This document shows, piece by piece, positions 1-9,868 of a DNA stretch of 64,000 nt. Every line of letters begins with the position of its first letter. The first letter of the stretch is position 1. The notes under the pieces are model-generated. The model had not been told where the DNA came from. It searched no databases and worked only from the letters and a program-made list of their open reading frames with translations. Origin of the DNA: Balaenoptera acutorostrata (Eukaryota; Chordata; Mammalia; Artiodactyla; Balaenopteridae); contig NC_080067.1 of the NCBI RefSeq assembly GCF_949987535.1, positions 6,572,001-6,636,000 of the forward strand, given 5' to 3'. The translations under genes were made by a program, and so were the position numbers.

Positions 1-321
1 AGATGAAAGGCAATCAGAGGTTCATTACTTTACACACATATGAACATTTCAAAATTAATTGCTGATTATCTTGCAGCTATGCTTGCTAAAGCAAAGAAAG
101 TAACTATCACTATTAGAAAAAGGCTGCCATAAATGTGATGCTCAAACTGTAACTATCAGGCAGTTTGGAGGACTTTCATCAACAGACAAGTAGGAGAAAG
201 AAGAGGGGGGAAGGCCAAGATCAGGGAAGTGTCACCCCAAAATTTAATCTTTACTCATTCACTCATTCATCCATCCTTCATTCATAAATATCAGTGGATG
301 TCTAAAATGTGCAAAGAATTG
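1..321. other. Unassigned sequence, no gene seen
   Basis: No recognisable repeat or open frame of interest. A short run of imperfect CATT/CATC repeats lies near 256-285, just before the MaLR fragment. Confidence 0.5.
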
Positions 322-436
322 TGCTATAATCTCAATGTTTGTGTTCTTCTCCAGCTCATATGTTGAAATCCTAATGTCCAATGTGATGGTGTTTGGAGAT
401 GGTATTTTGTTATAGGAGCCCAAACAGACTAAGACA
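322..436 (+). mobile_element. Internally deleted MaLR (MST-like) LTR
   Basis: The left end (tgctataatctcaatgtttg, then the tcatatgttgaaatcctaat block) matches the start of MST/MaLR-type LTRs. The right end (ttttgttataggagccc ... ctaagaca) matches their terminus. A complete LTR is roughly 350-430 bp, so the middle (about 250-300 bp) is missing; the join is near 398-402. MaLR elements are non-autonomous relatives of ERVL retroviruses. The subfamily is from memory. Confidence 0.65.
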
Positions 437-594
437 AACCGGTTAAATGCTTGACAAACAGCAGTGAAAAAAATAACACTCTTTTGCTTCATATAGCTGA
501 TATTTTAGAGAAGGAGACAAACATTTAAAAATTAATCACCTAATTATTTAAATTACTTTTTAAAAGGACTAAGAAGAGAAATACATACTTTTAT

Positions 595-1330
595 GAGAGC
601 CTATCCAGTGATACTGACCAGGTTTGGAGAGTCACAAAAGGTTTTCTAGAGACATCAATGTTTGAGCTATGCTCTGAAGCAGGCAGTATTTAGGAAAAGA
701 TGGGAAGGGAGAACATTTCAGACAGGATGAAAGCCTATGTGAAATCCTGAGCCAGAAAGGGTATAAGGCTTTTATGGAACTCAAGTTGATGTGCAAGGCT
801 AGAATTAGGAGAGCTAGGGGAAGGTTAGTGCCAGGTGAGGTTGGTGAGGTAGGCAAGGACCAGACCAAGCCTGGCCTTGGAGGCCATATGGAGGATTTTA
901 GATTTATTCTAAAGAAAATAAAATGTATTTAAATGTTTTATCATAGTGATAGTGGTGTGTGTGTATTCATGAAGTGACATAATTATATTTTTGTGTTTCA
1001 CCTTGGCTGCAGGATGGAGAATAAATAGAAGAGAGGAGAGAATAGAAGATAAAAAGGTCAGTTGAGGACATCTGCTAGCTGAGAAATGATACAAGTGTGG
1101 GCATGGATGTTAATAATGCAGGTGGAGTGAAATAAATAGTCTCCACTTACTCAGGAGTGACAGAATGTTAGATGTGGTAGATTATGGAGAAAGGGGAGTC
1201 ATAGGTAACTCTCAAGTTGCTAGCTTGCATAATCAGATATAAAATATGGTCATTCATTAAGAAAGAGCACATTGGAGGAGGTGTGACTTTAGTAGGAAGA
1301 TAATGAATTAAACTTTGAATAAATTGGGTC
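595..1330 (-). mobile_element. L2 LINE fragment (copy A)
   Basis: Read on the minus strand this resembles the region of the ancient CR1-type LINE L2 just upstream of its 3' end. The conserved words for feature order are the 'gaggccatatggaggatttt' block at about 880-900 and the 'ggagtcataggtaactctca' block at about 1195-1215. No open frame survives. It lies head-to-tail with copy B, which contains the same internal landmarks, so these are two insertions rather than one. Confidence 0.6.
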
Positions 1331-1501
1331 TGAAATTCCAGTAGGACACTGGTGTATATTTAAGAAAGCAGACGTATATAGTTAAGAAAGCAGGTCTGAA
1401 CTGTTAAGAGACACCTAGGTAGGAGGAGAGAAAGAGATAAAGGTAGGGAGAGGGAGAGAAAGTGAGAGAGGGGGAAAGGACACGCCATGTGAAGATGATA
1501 A

Positions 1502-1528
1502 ATTCATTCATTCATTCATTCATTCATT
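1502..1528. repeat. (ATTC)n microsatellite
   Basis: Seven tandem ATTC units. They sit at the position of the short terminal repeat of L2 elements and mark the 3' end of L2 copy B. Confidence 0.9.
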
Positions 1529-2490
1529 TCACAAATATGTATTGAGAACCTATGATATGCCAAGCACTGTTCTAGGCACTGGGGATACTTCAGTAAAAAG
1601 AAACAAGACAAAATTTCTTACCCTCATTAGCTTACATTCTATTGTTAACAGAAACAAGTAAGAAACATAACTGATAGGTAAATTATATGTTAGAAGGTGG
1701 TATATACAATGGAGAAAAAGTGGCATGGAACATGAGATTCAGAGCTGTGAGAGTGGGCACTGCAAAGTTAAATAAAATGGTCAGGGTGAGGATAATTGAC
1801 AAGGTGACACTTGAGCAAAGACCTGAAATAAATGAGGGTGAGAGCCATGTATGTATCTAGAGGATGCATATTCCAGAGGGAGAAACAAGTGCAAAGACCT
1901 TAAGGGAGGAGGAAGACGCCTAGTGTGCTCAAAAAACATAAAATAGGTCTCTGTGGCTACTGCCAAACAAATGATAAGGGGTGTAGTGGTAAAAGCCAGA
2001 AGAGCAGAGAAGGTAGTGGGATACAGAGCATAGGGTCTTGTAGACCACCGTAAGGATATTAGCATTTACTCTGTGTTAAGTAGGGAGTCATTGAAGGATT
2101 TGAATAGAAGATTGATGTGATCTGATTTATATATTTTTAAGGGACAACTCTAGATGTTGTCTTGAGAGTACATAATAGGTGACCATCTGTCCCAGTTTTC
2201 CTGAGACTGAGTGCCTTGAGACACATCACTTTCATTGCTAAAACCAGGAGTTTGCTCAACATAATCGTGAGAAGTTCAAGAGTAGCAGTAGGAAAATGAA
2301 GTCAAAGGCTGTTGGAATAATCTCCTCGAGCAATCATGATGTTTCAGAACAAGATGGTAGCCATGGAGATGGGAAGAAGTGATCAGGCTATAGGTTTATT
2401 CTGAAGTTAGAGAAAACTAGATTTGTTGACCAATTGGATTGTGTGGTGCAGGAGGAGAGGAGTCAAGGATTACTCCACCTGAAAGATTAA
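1502..2490 (-). mobile_element. L2 LINE fragment with 3' end (copy B)
   Basis: From 1530 the sequence 'caagcactgttctaggcact' is the reverse complement of the L2 3' end. It is followed by the segments for 'gcaaagaccttaagggagga' (about 1890) and 'tgatgtgatctgatttatat' (about 2114), in the order expected for an L2 on the minus strand. The last recognisable part is 'ggagtcaaggattactccac' at about 2458. No reading frame is open. CR1-type LINEs are old in mammals, which agrees with the heavy divergence. Confidence 0.7.
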
Positions 2491-2974
2491 GGCCGGAAGT
2501 GGGGAGTGACATCAGCACCGTGCCAGTGTAAGGCATTCCTCTTTTTATTCCCCACTTTTTAACAATGAATTAGATAAACAATCATGAACAAAAGAAACAT
2601 CATGGGAGTTGTGGGACCCAGCACCAGATGCCAAGGGATCTGGAAGTGGTCTTGCCCACCCGTGCATTAGGTAATGGGCAGGTAGACTTCCTTAAGGACT
2701 GTGGAACAAGAAAGTGCTGGCTGGACCAGAAGTACTGGAAAAGAGAGAATATTCAGGAGCCCTGCCTTCCCAAAGGGAGATTCCAGCACATCATTGGAGG
2801 AAAAAAACAAAACAGAACAAATAACAAACAAACGAAACACCACACACACACACAAAACAAGTTTGGTCACAGTGGAGGGGGTTATAGAGGAAATTCCCCA
2901 GTGCCACACATCCCACTCCCTGCAAATTAACTTTGAATGGGGCCGAACTGTACCATGGATGAACAGCTTTTCAT
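2491..2974. other. Unassigned sequence with A/CA-rich patch
   Basis: No gene or confidently named repeat. An A-rich and CA-rich patch occupies about 2800-2860. The overlapping small open frames here have no recognisable domain. Confidence 0.5.
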
Positions 2975-3460
2975 GTACCTGTTAGCCATTTGGATGTCTT
3001 CTTTGGTAAAAATGTCTATTCAGTTTCTTTGCTCACCTTTTAATCAGATTGTTTTTGTTATTGAGTTGTATGCGTTCTCTATATATTTTGGATACTAATC
3101 CCTTATCTGACCTATGATTTGCAAATATTTTCTCCCATTCCATAGGTTGCCTTTCTGTTTCTTGACTGTTTCATTTTCTGTGCAGAAGTTTTTGATGTAG
3201 TTCCACCTGTTGAGGTGTTGCTTGTGCTGTTGATGTCATATCCCAAAAAATCATTGCCCAGACCAATGTAAAAGAGCTGCTTCCCTATGTTTTCTTTTAA
3301 GAGTTTTATGGTATCAGGTCTTACGTTTAAGTCTTTAATCCGTGTCATGTTAATTTTGTGAGTGGTGTAAGATAGGAGTTCAACTTCATTTTTCTGCATG
3401 GGGTTATTCAGTTTTCCCAGTACTATTTGTTGAAGAGAATATCTTTTCCCCTTTGAGTGT
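2975..3460 (-). mobile_element. L1 ORF2 3' part, inverted segment
   Basis: The minus strand encodes a decayed stretch of L1 ORF2 C-terminal sequence; the piece 'RIKDLNVRPDTIKLL' is visible at about 3260-3350. It is joined directly at about 3460 to L1 sequence of the opposite strand. The first ~115 bp covers the same part of ORF2 as the start of the plus-strand segment that follows. Confidence 0.8.
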
Positions 3461-4326
3461 TCAAAATATAGAAAAAACTCAAACAACTCAATGACAAAAA
3501 CAAACAAACAAGCAATCTGATTAAAAAATGGACAGAGGGCCTAAATGGACACTTTTCCAAAGAAGACATCCAAGTGGTTAAGAGGTACATGAAAAGATGT
3601 TCAACAACATTAATCATCAGAGAAATGCAAATCAAATCTACAAGGAAATATTCTCACACCTGTTAGATGGCTATCATCAAGAAAATGAGATGAGTGTTGC
3701 CAGGCATGTTGAGAAAAGGGAATACTTGTACACTGTTGGCAGGATTGTAAATTGGTTCAGCCACTATGGAAAAGAATATGGAGGTTCCTCAAAAAATTAA
3801 AAATAGAATTACCATATTTCCAGTAATCCCACTTCTAGATATTTATCCAAAGAAAATGAAAAGAGTATATTGAACAGATATTCCCATGTTTACTGCAGCA
3901 CTATTCACAATAGTCAAGATACGGAAACAACCTAAGAGCCCATCATAGGATGAATAAAGAGGAAGACATAAATGTATATCTTATATAAAATAATATTATT
4001 CAGACATGAGAAAGAAAGAAATCCTGTTAGTTGAGACGACATGGATGGACCTTGAGGGCATTATGCTAAGTGAGATAAGTCAAGCAGAGTAGTACAAATA
4101 TAATATCAGTTACATGAGAATCTAAAAAAGCTGAACACATTAAAAGCAGAGAGTAGAATGAAGGTTACCAGAGGTTAGGGGGTAGGAAAATTAGAGAGAT
4201 GTTGTTTAAGGGTACAAATGTGGAACTGGTAGATAAGTTAAGTCCTGGAGATCTAACGCACAAGCAATAATACTGCATTTTAAACTTCCAATAAGAGGCT
4301 AAGAGACTATATCTCAAGTGTTTCCA

Positions 4327-4371
<45 letters not shown>

Positions 4372-4510
4372 AAGTATGTGACATGAAAGAGGTGTTAGCT
4401 AACACATGGTAATAATCACACTAAAACCTATAAATGCATCAATTCAACACGTTGCACACCTTAGACTTACACAATGTCAATTATATCTCAAAAAAGTAAA
4501 TTTAAAAAAC
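3461..4510 (+). mobile_element. L1 ORF2 end and 3'UTR (old L1MA/MB-like)
   Basis: The sequence follows the L1 order: the 'ccaaagaagacatccaagtg' block at 3558, 'agccactatggaaaagaata' at 3758, 'gacatggatggaccttgagg' at 4038, then a 3'UTR ending in 'aattatatctcaaaaaagta' near 4500. Frameshifts and stops are frequent. A CA microsatellite sits in the 3'UTR. Together with the inverted segment to its left it looks like an L1 with a 5' inversion, although two separate insertions are possible. Confidence 0.8.
4329..4367. repeat. (CA)n microsatellite
   Basis: About 19 uninterrupted CA units inside the 3'UTR of the surrounding L1. Confidence 0.95.
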
Positions 4511-4829
4511 GATTGAATTGCCATTAGCTGAGATGAGCAAGGCTATGCATGGAGGTCAATTTTAGGGAGAAGTATTAATTTGGGCCATGTTGAGCTTGTG
4601 TTGTGCACTAGACAACAAAGTGCAGATATTCATTAGGCAGTGAGATACATAAACATAAGGTAGAAGGGTAAGGTCTCAGCTAGAAACCTACTTTGGGGAG
4701 ATAAAAGCAAGGAAATTGTGTTTAAAGCCATAAGATTAGATGAAAGCATCAAGGAATTGATGAGAAGCAGCCCAAAGTTTGGATGAAATTGTACACGCAT
4801 GAAGATTATGGAATGTAGGGATCCTAATA
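4511..4829. other. Unassigned sequence
   Basis: Nothing recognised; it ends at the left target-site duplication of the SINE. Confidence 0.5.
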
Positions 4830-4846
4830 TTTAAATATCTAACATT

Positions 4847-4964
4847 TTTTTTAGGCCACACCCAACACGGCTTGTGGGATATTAGTTCCCAGACCAAGGA
4901 TCGGACCCAGGCTCCCTGCAGTGGAAGCACGGAGTCCTAACCACTGGACCGCCAGGGAATTCCC
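4847..4964 (-). mobile_element. CHR-type tRNA-derived SINE
   Basis: The minus strand begins gggaattccctggcggtcca, the tRNA-derived head of CHR SINEs. It carries the B-box-like 'gggtccgatccttggtctgg' and ends in an A-rich tail. The flanks match as a target-site duplication: ttaaatatctaacatt on the left (about 4831-4846) and ttaaatgtctaacatt on the right (about 4966-4981), with one mismatch. This is a short, complete copy. CHR SINEs are moved by L1 machinery. Confidence 0.85.
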
Positions 4965-4983
4965 ATTAAATGTCTAACATTTA

Positions 4984-5529
4984 AAAAGGGAAGACAGCAT
5001 GGCAAGTATAATAAAACTTGGAAGATGGGAGTTAATGACATAGGAGGAAATTAGGAGATGAACAGAGGCGAAAGGAGAAATTAAAAAGTTGACTCATTCC
5101 AACAATTCAAGGAAAAGACTGATTATTCTTTGACCACAGTCCAAGATATAAAGGATTATCTCCAGAACTGGGTTTAAATCCATCTCTGTTGGTCAGTCTT
5201 GGTTGGCATGGCTACAGCTGGATTCAGTAACCACACATTTAAAAGTCAACCCATCATCATCAACCTCATTCCAAGAACCAATCTTGCATAGCTGAAAGTT
5301 ACCCTCTCCTTCACTACCCTCACTTCTGAAAATCTGTCAGTCTCTGCACTCCAAACCTCTCCAGACTCTACTGGTTGTTGAAACAAAGACTGTGCTTTTT
5401 CCATACAGTCCTCCACTTCTCTGCACACATGGAGATTATTGATAACTTTGTAGAGTCAGTTCAGTGCTGAGGGACTCAGACTGCAGTAGTTTGGGTAGTG
5501 AGTGGGAGTTGATGAAAATGGAGATTTAC
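4984..5529. other. Unassigned sequence
   Basis: No gene or repeat recognised. The small minus-strand frame at 5246-5428 has no domain features. Confidence 0.5.
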
Positions 5530-5850
5530 CTTGTGTCCTTTAATAATCTCTTTGTCCTCCAGGCAGCCATTGATTTGGGTTTCATTACAAAAGATTCTTT
5601 TGCATTTTCTAGAATTTTATATAATTGAAATCATAAAGTGTTTAATTTTTTTTTCCCCCTTGGTTGCCCTCATGTGACATATTTATTTTGAAATTCATCA
5701 ATGGTGCTTATATGAGTAGTGCACCCTGTTTATATTATTGACAAGGATGTTCTAGTGCTATACCATTGTTTGTTATTTATTCATCTGTTTATGGATATTG
5801 TAATTGTTTCCAGTTTTGGCTATTGCAAATAAAAACAGTACAGAAATAGG
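5530..5850 (-). mobile_element. Old L1M 3'-region fragment
   Basis: The words 'gcattttctagaattttata' (5603), 'atttattcatctgtttatgg' (5775) and 'gtttccagttttggctattg' (5807) occur in the order seen in reverse-complemented 3' regions of old L1M elements. No open frame. Confidence 0.65.
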
Positions 5851-5890
5851 AAAAAAAAAAAGCAAGAAAATGCAGACAGATTTTAAGACA

Positions 5891-5916
5891 CATTCTCTTA
5901 AAAAATTTTAAGAGAA
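5891..5916. repeat. Short AT-rich palindrome
   Basis: attctcttaaaa and ttttaagagaat form a near-perfect 12-bp inverted repeat around a two-base centre. No function assigned. Confidence 0.7.
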
Positions 5917-5924
5917 TATTTTTT

Positions 5925-6055
5925 AAATAAACGTTTAGTTTTAAAATGATTTTAGATTTACAGCAAATTGCAAAGATAGTACAGATAGTTCCCACACTCA
6001 GTTTCTCCCACTGTCAACATCTTACTTTAGAGAGCACTGTTTTCAGATACTTCAC
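5925..6055 (-). mobile_element. Second old L1M fragment
   Basis: 'tttagatttacagcaaattg' through 'actgtcaacatcttacttta' resembles the 3'-terminal part of old L1M elements in reverse complement. In an intact minus-strand L1M this part would lie left of the 5530-5850 segment, so it is probably a separate copy. Confidence 0.5.
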
Positions 6056-6452
6056 TCTCAACAGAAGAGACAATAGGTAGTTGTGACTCAGTAGCTAGAG
6101 GAGAAAATGAGGTTAAAGGGTTTTTGCTCTTTGAATTGATTCCTTTCACTGCTTTTGTTTGTCCCTAAGTTTGTTTAAGATAGGACAGACCGATGTCTAA
6201 ATAATGATTAGAATAATCCTGAAGACAGAGAAAGGATGAAGATAGCTTTGAGAGGTGACTTTTTAGAGAGTTTATAACTGACAGTCCTTATGTTTTCAGG
6301 CAAAACTGTTATGTTGAGTTTCATCTGGTTTAATGCACATCACAGTGTCAAGAAGATTTTAGGAAAGTTCTAACATGCCTTTCCCATTGTAAAAAATGGA
6401 CATTAGCCTTATAGCTGAAGTTATTATTACCAGCTCATGGCCACTATGGTTA
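6056..6452. other. Unassigned sequence
   Basis: Nothing recognised before the LTR. Confidence 0.45.
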
Positions 6453-7158
6453 TGATAGTGAAAATGAGCAGGACCCTGTGGGGCCTTCCTAGGACAGACC
6501 CCATCATGTCCTCCATCTGCCTTTTGTTAGTAGAAAAACTTTAGCAAAAGAATAAGTTTAATAAGAGAAGTGAGAAAATGCAGAAACAAGGGAAAACAGT
6601 CAAACAAAGACAAAATAATAATAGTTTAGTCACTAAGCAAAGTCAAGGACTTTTAGTTTCTCCTCAAGGGGTGTAGATAATATTCTGAGCCATATCCTTT
6701 GAGCTGTTTTGCAGACACTAAGACCCCCACCAGGTGGAAGAAGTTAACTACATGATGACCAGACTGTAGCCATGACTTAAGCTGCTCCATCTTACACTAT
6801 TATAAGAACTGACCTCAAAGAAATGGGAACAAACCAACCCTGAAACTGAAGATTAACTGTACTTAAAAGAATCAAGATGACGCTGATCAGACCAAGCACA
6901 ACTAATTTCAGGATGATTGTTGGAGCTGACTGTGCTGTTCTGCAAGTGGTCCACCCCTCCCCAGCCTGTGCACCGCCCCTTAGAAACTCTTGCCCCCTGA
7001 TCGGCAAAGGAGAGTTGGTTCTTTGTGATATGAGTCCATCTTCCACCAGGATTGCTGACTTCCTCAATAAAGCTATCTTTCCTTTTACCCAACATGTGTC
7101 TCTCAGTATTGGATTCTTGAGTGATGAGCAGCTAAACCTGAGTTTGGTAATAATAGCA
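6453..7158 (+). mobile_element. ERV1-like solo LTR (degraded)
   Basis: The right part has LTR architecture: a TATA-like box at 6801, a polyadenylation signal AATAAA at 7066-7071, then a U5-like tail ending 'gcagctaaacctgagtttgg' near 7150, typical of class I retroviral LTRs. Parts are shared with the minus-strand LTR at 26160-26613: 'ctgtggggccttcc' and 'gagctgttttgcagac'. No gag, pol or env neighbours it, so it is a solo LTR. The left boundary (TG at 6453) and right boundary (CA at 7157-7158) are estimates and no clean target-site duplication was found. Confidence 0.6.
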
Positions 7159-7328
7159 CCTCTATGTACCAAGCTGTCCATATAATTTCACTTCAAATCT
7201 TTTATCCCATCTCTAAATGCTAGAATTTGACTAATAGGCTCCTGTGGCTTCCCATAAAGAGGTGACAGAATTTGAAGATGAGGGACTTCCCACATTTCTC
7301 TCTGATGACTTCATCTCAGCTCATTTTA

Positions 7329-7719
7329 TTTATTTATTTTTTAAAAAATAAAAAATAAAAAAAAAATAAATAAATAAATAAATAAATTTATTTATTTATG
7401 GCTGCATTGGATCCTCATTGCTGCGTGCGGGTTTTCTCTGGTTGCGTCCAGCGGAGGCTACTCTTTGTTGTGGTGTGCAGGCTTCTCATTGTGGTGGCTT
7501 CTCCTGTTGGGGAGCACAGGCTTTAGGCATGCAGGCTTCCGTAGTTGCAGCAAGCGGGCTCAGTAGTTGTGGCTCATGGGCTCTAGAGCACAGGCTCAGT
7601 CGTTGTGGCACACGGGCTTAGTTGCTCCGTGGCATGTGGGATCTTCCCGGACCAGGGCTCAAACCCGTGTCCCCTGCATTGGCAGGCTGATTCTTAACCA
7701 CTGCACCATCAGGGAAGTC
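7329..7719 (-). mobile_element. CHR-type SINE, long copy
   Basis: The minus strand starts at about 7719 with the CHR head (gacttccctgatggtgcagt), followed by the tRNA-like promoter boxes, the long tRNA-unrelated body and an A/T-rich (AAAT)n tail at about 7329-7398. A perfect 14-bp target-site duplication ctcagctcatttta flanks it at 7315-7328 and 7720-7733. The tail is unusually long and has drifted into AAAT/TTTA repeats. The plus-strand frame at 7418-7621 lies wholly inside the SINE and is not a gene. Confidence 0.93.
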
Positions 7720-7733
7720 CTCAGCTCATTTTA

Positions 7734-9559
7734 AAATAGCACATTAGGAGAAGACAAAAGTGAAACTCCACATTTCTTGTCAATCTTAACTGTGACCAGA
7801 AGGTTTTGGCTCTTCTTAGTAATAAAAAATGCATCATTCAATAATATTTGTGATTACAAAGAAATGAAATGAATTGATGTATTAAAAAATCAATTTAAAC
7901 CAATATAATGCTTTAAGAAATTTCCTCAAAGAGATTCGAGTCAAAAATGAAGGTTTTCAGAGAGAAGTACCTGAGGCAAGGAATGAAAATGCAAGAGGGT
8001 ATATCAGAAAAATTTCAAACAAATTGAGGAGGACAGTTCAGAGCCCAAGCTTTCAAGAACAGCTGTCAAGGGCAAAGGCAGTGGTAAGCAAAACCACTCC
8101 CTCTTTCTTCCTGCCTTATGCCATTTTTTTTCACCTCAGGGAGTTAGGCGCATTCTCTCCTTCAAATTGATGGTCCTAATGCATATTTTCATTTCCTTTC
8201 TCTAAAACCAAAGTTTATATACAACACAGCCAGGTTTCCCAAAATATCAGAATGATAGAGTTAGAAAAGGAAGACTTAGGTAAATCAGGAGACCTTTCAT
8301 TGTCATAATAAAAGCCTGTAAGTACATGAAATTTGGGCCAAACAACCTGGCAATGTCCTTATTTTCTGCTTCACTGCTCTTCTCTGATCAGAACACTTTT
8401 CCACGTGTCTTGCCTCTTTTCTCACTCACCTTGTACCTGTATTGCTGAATACTGATGAGGTCTGACTTGGGTCAGTGCCAGTGCCTGATTTTCCAGTAAC
8501 CTGCTTGGGCCTTAAATGCTGGCTGAAATTGCAAGAAAATTGGTAGGCTAAACGTCACCCCCACTGATACGGAAAAGAAGATGCTACACATGGGTAAAGA
8601 GTGTTTCTGCAAACCCTCTCAGTTAGAGAAAGAGTAACTGAAATATCCAGAGGATAGGAATGTAATCTGAGAATGACAGACACTTGAGTTAGACATCATG
8701 GCTTTTGTCTTTCACTAATACAGTAAGCTAAATTTAGAGAATAACATGTATATCCCAGAAAAAGTCTTGTGCCATCAATTGTCTTAAAAAGCCCAGGCAT
8801 GAGTGTCTCATAGCATCCTGCCAAGCTTGCTCCATGTGAGTCCGTTTTAGGAGTACAAATCATTCTATCTGGAAAGGAAAAAAAAAAATCTTAGGATACA
8901 TGGAACATGGAAGTGTTACACACTGTTATTCATGCCATTCCAAACATTCCAAGGATGCCTGTATACTTGGGAGCCTTTTCCCTGACTGCAGGCTAGTTCT
9001 TTCACATCCTGTTGTCTCTAAAACCTCAGAACATCACTGACCTCAGTCCCCTTGGGGCAGTGTGGGCCAGTAGAAAGAACCCTGGAGCAGTAATCCACGG
9101 GACACGGATGCCATGGCTGGCTCCTGCACTTCGCAAACACATAAACCCGTGCAAGGTTCACTGTCGTAGATCCCAAACCTGGGAGGAGACATTAGGCAGG
9201 TAAGTTATTTCACCCCTATTTTGCTGAAAAGGAAATTAAGTTCTGCAGAGATTATCATTTGTGGAAGGCTACACAAGGAAAGAGTGATTGGAAAGACGGG
9301 AAATTTCTGTTTCTTTTTCTTTAAAATTGGAGTAAGATCTACTTCACTGGCTTCAAAAAATGTCATTGGTGGGGGGGCTGTATGTGATAATGTCTGTGAA
9401 ATAGAAAGCCTTATGCAAAATAAGGGGTTGTTACATGCAGAGAGCTGGTGGTTTTGAAAGGGGAAATGTCTTTATTAGGAAAAAGCACACAAGCTGTCAT
9501 TCATCCAGCTACTGTGCCTCATGCCACCCTCGCTTCAAATTGGTCTGGCCTAGCTGGAG
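7734..9559. other. Unassigned, largely unique sequence
   Basis: About 1.8 kb with no confident repeat and no supported exon. A possible MIR scrap lies near 9215-9290. The open frames at 9012-9203 and 9221-9457 show no recognised domain. Confidence 0.5.
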
Positions 9560-9868
9560 TTGCCTCTTTGAAAGTTATCCCCGCTTCTTAGAGGGATCTC
9601 ACAGTCAATGATTGGTCAATGTGGGCTATAAAGTCTCTACCCTCAGCCCCAGTGTGTAGGAAATTTATGAACTGGTATCCCATTCATTGTTAGCCATGGG
9701 CTTGGCTACAAACTGTGTTGGGATTGCATCACAGCCCAAACTTTCCTTCCGCTCAATCCTGCTTCTTTTCTTTCTGTTCCAGGAGTACTGCTCTCAAGTT
9801 TATTTCCCAATAAACTCACCAGACTTAAACCTCTATATGGAGGGCACTTCTTGGGGAATGTGACCTGT
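9560..9868 (+). mobile_element. ERVL/MLT-like LTR fragment
   Basis: A CCAAT-type element (attggtcaat, 9611-9620) is followed by TATAAA at 9627-9632 and AATAAA at 9809-9814. The end 'cttcttggggaatgtgacct' resembles the '...cctggggaacccaacctg' terminus of old ERVL-class LTRs. The promoter and polyadenylation spacing (about 180 bp) fits an LTR. Boundaries and family are uncertain. Confidence 0.45.

Noticed and set aside
4165..4368. Cys-Val repeat peptide on the minus strand
   Set aside because: It is a reading of the CA/TG microsatellite in an L1 3'UTR.
4847..4964. Possible tRNA gene from promoter-like boxes
   Set aside because: The boxes belong to a tRNA-derived SINE with an A-tail and target-site duplication; no complete cloverleaf.
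6877..7185. 102-codon plus frame with cysteines
   Set aside because: It lies inside the LTR, running across its polyadenylation signal, so not a gene.
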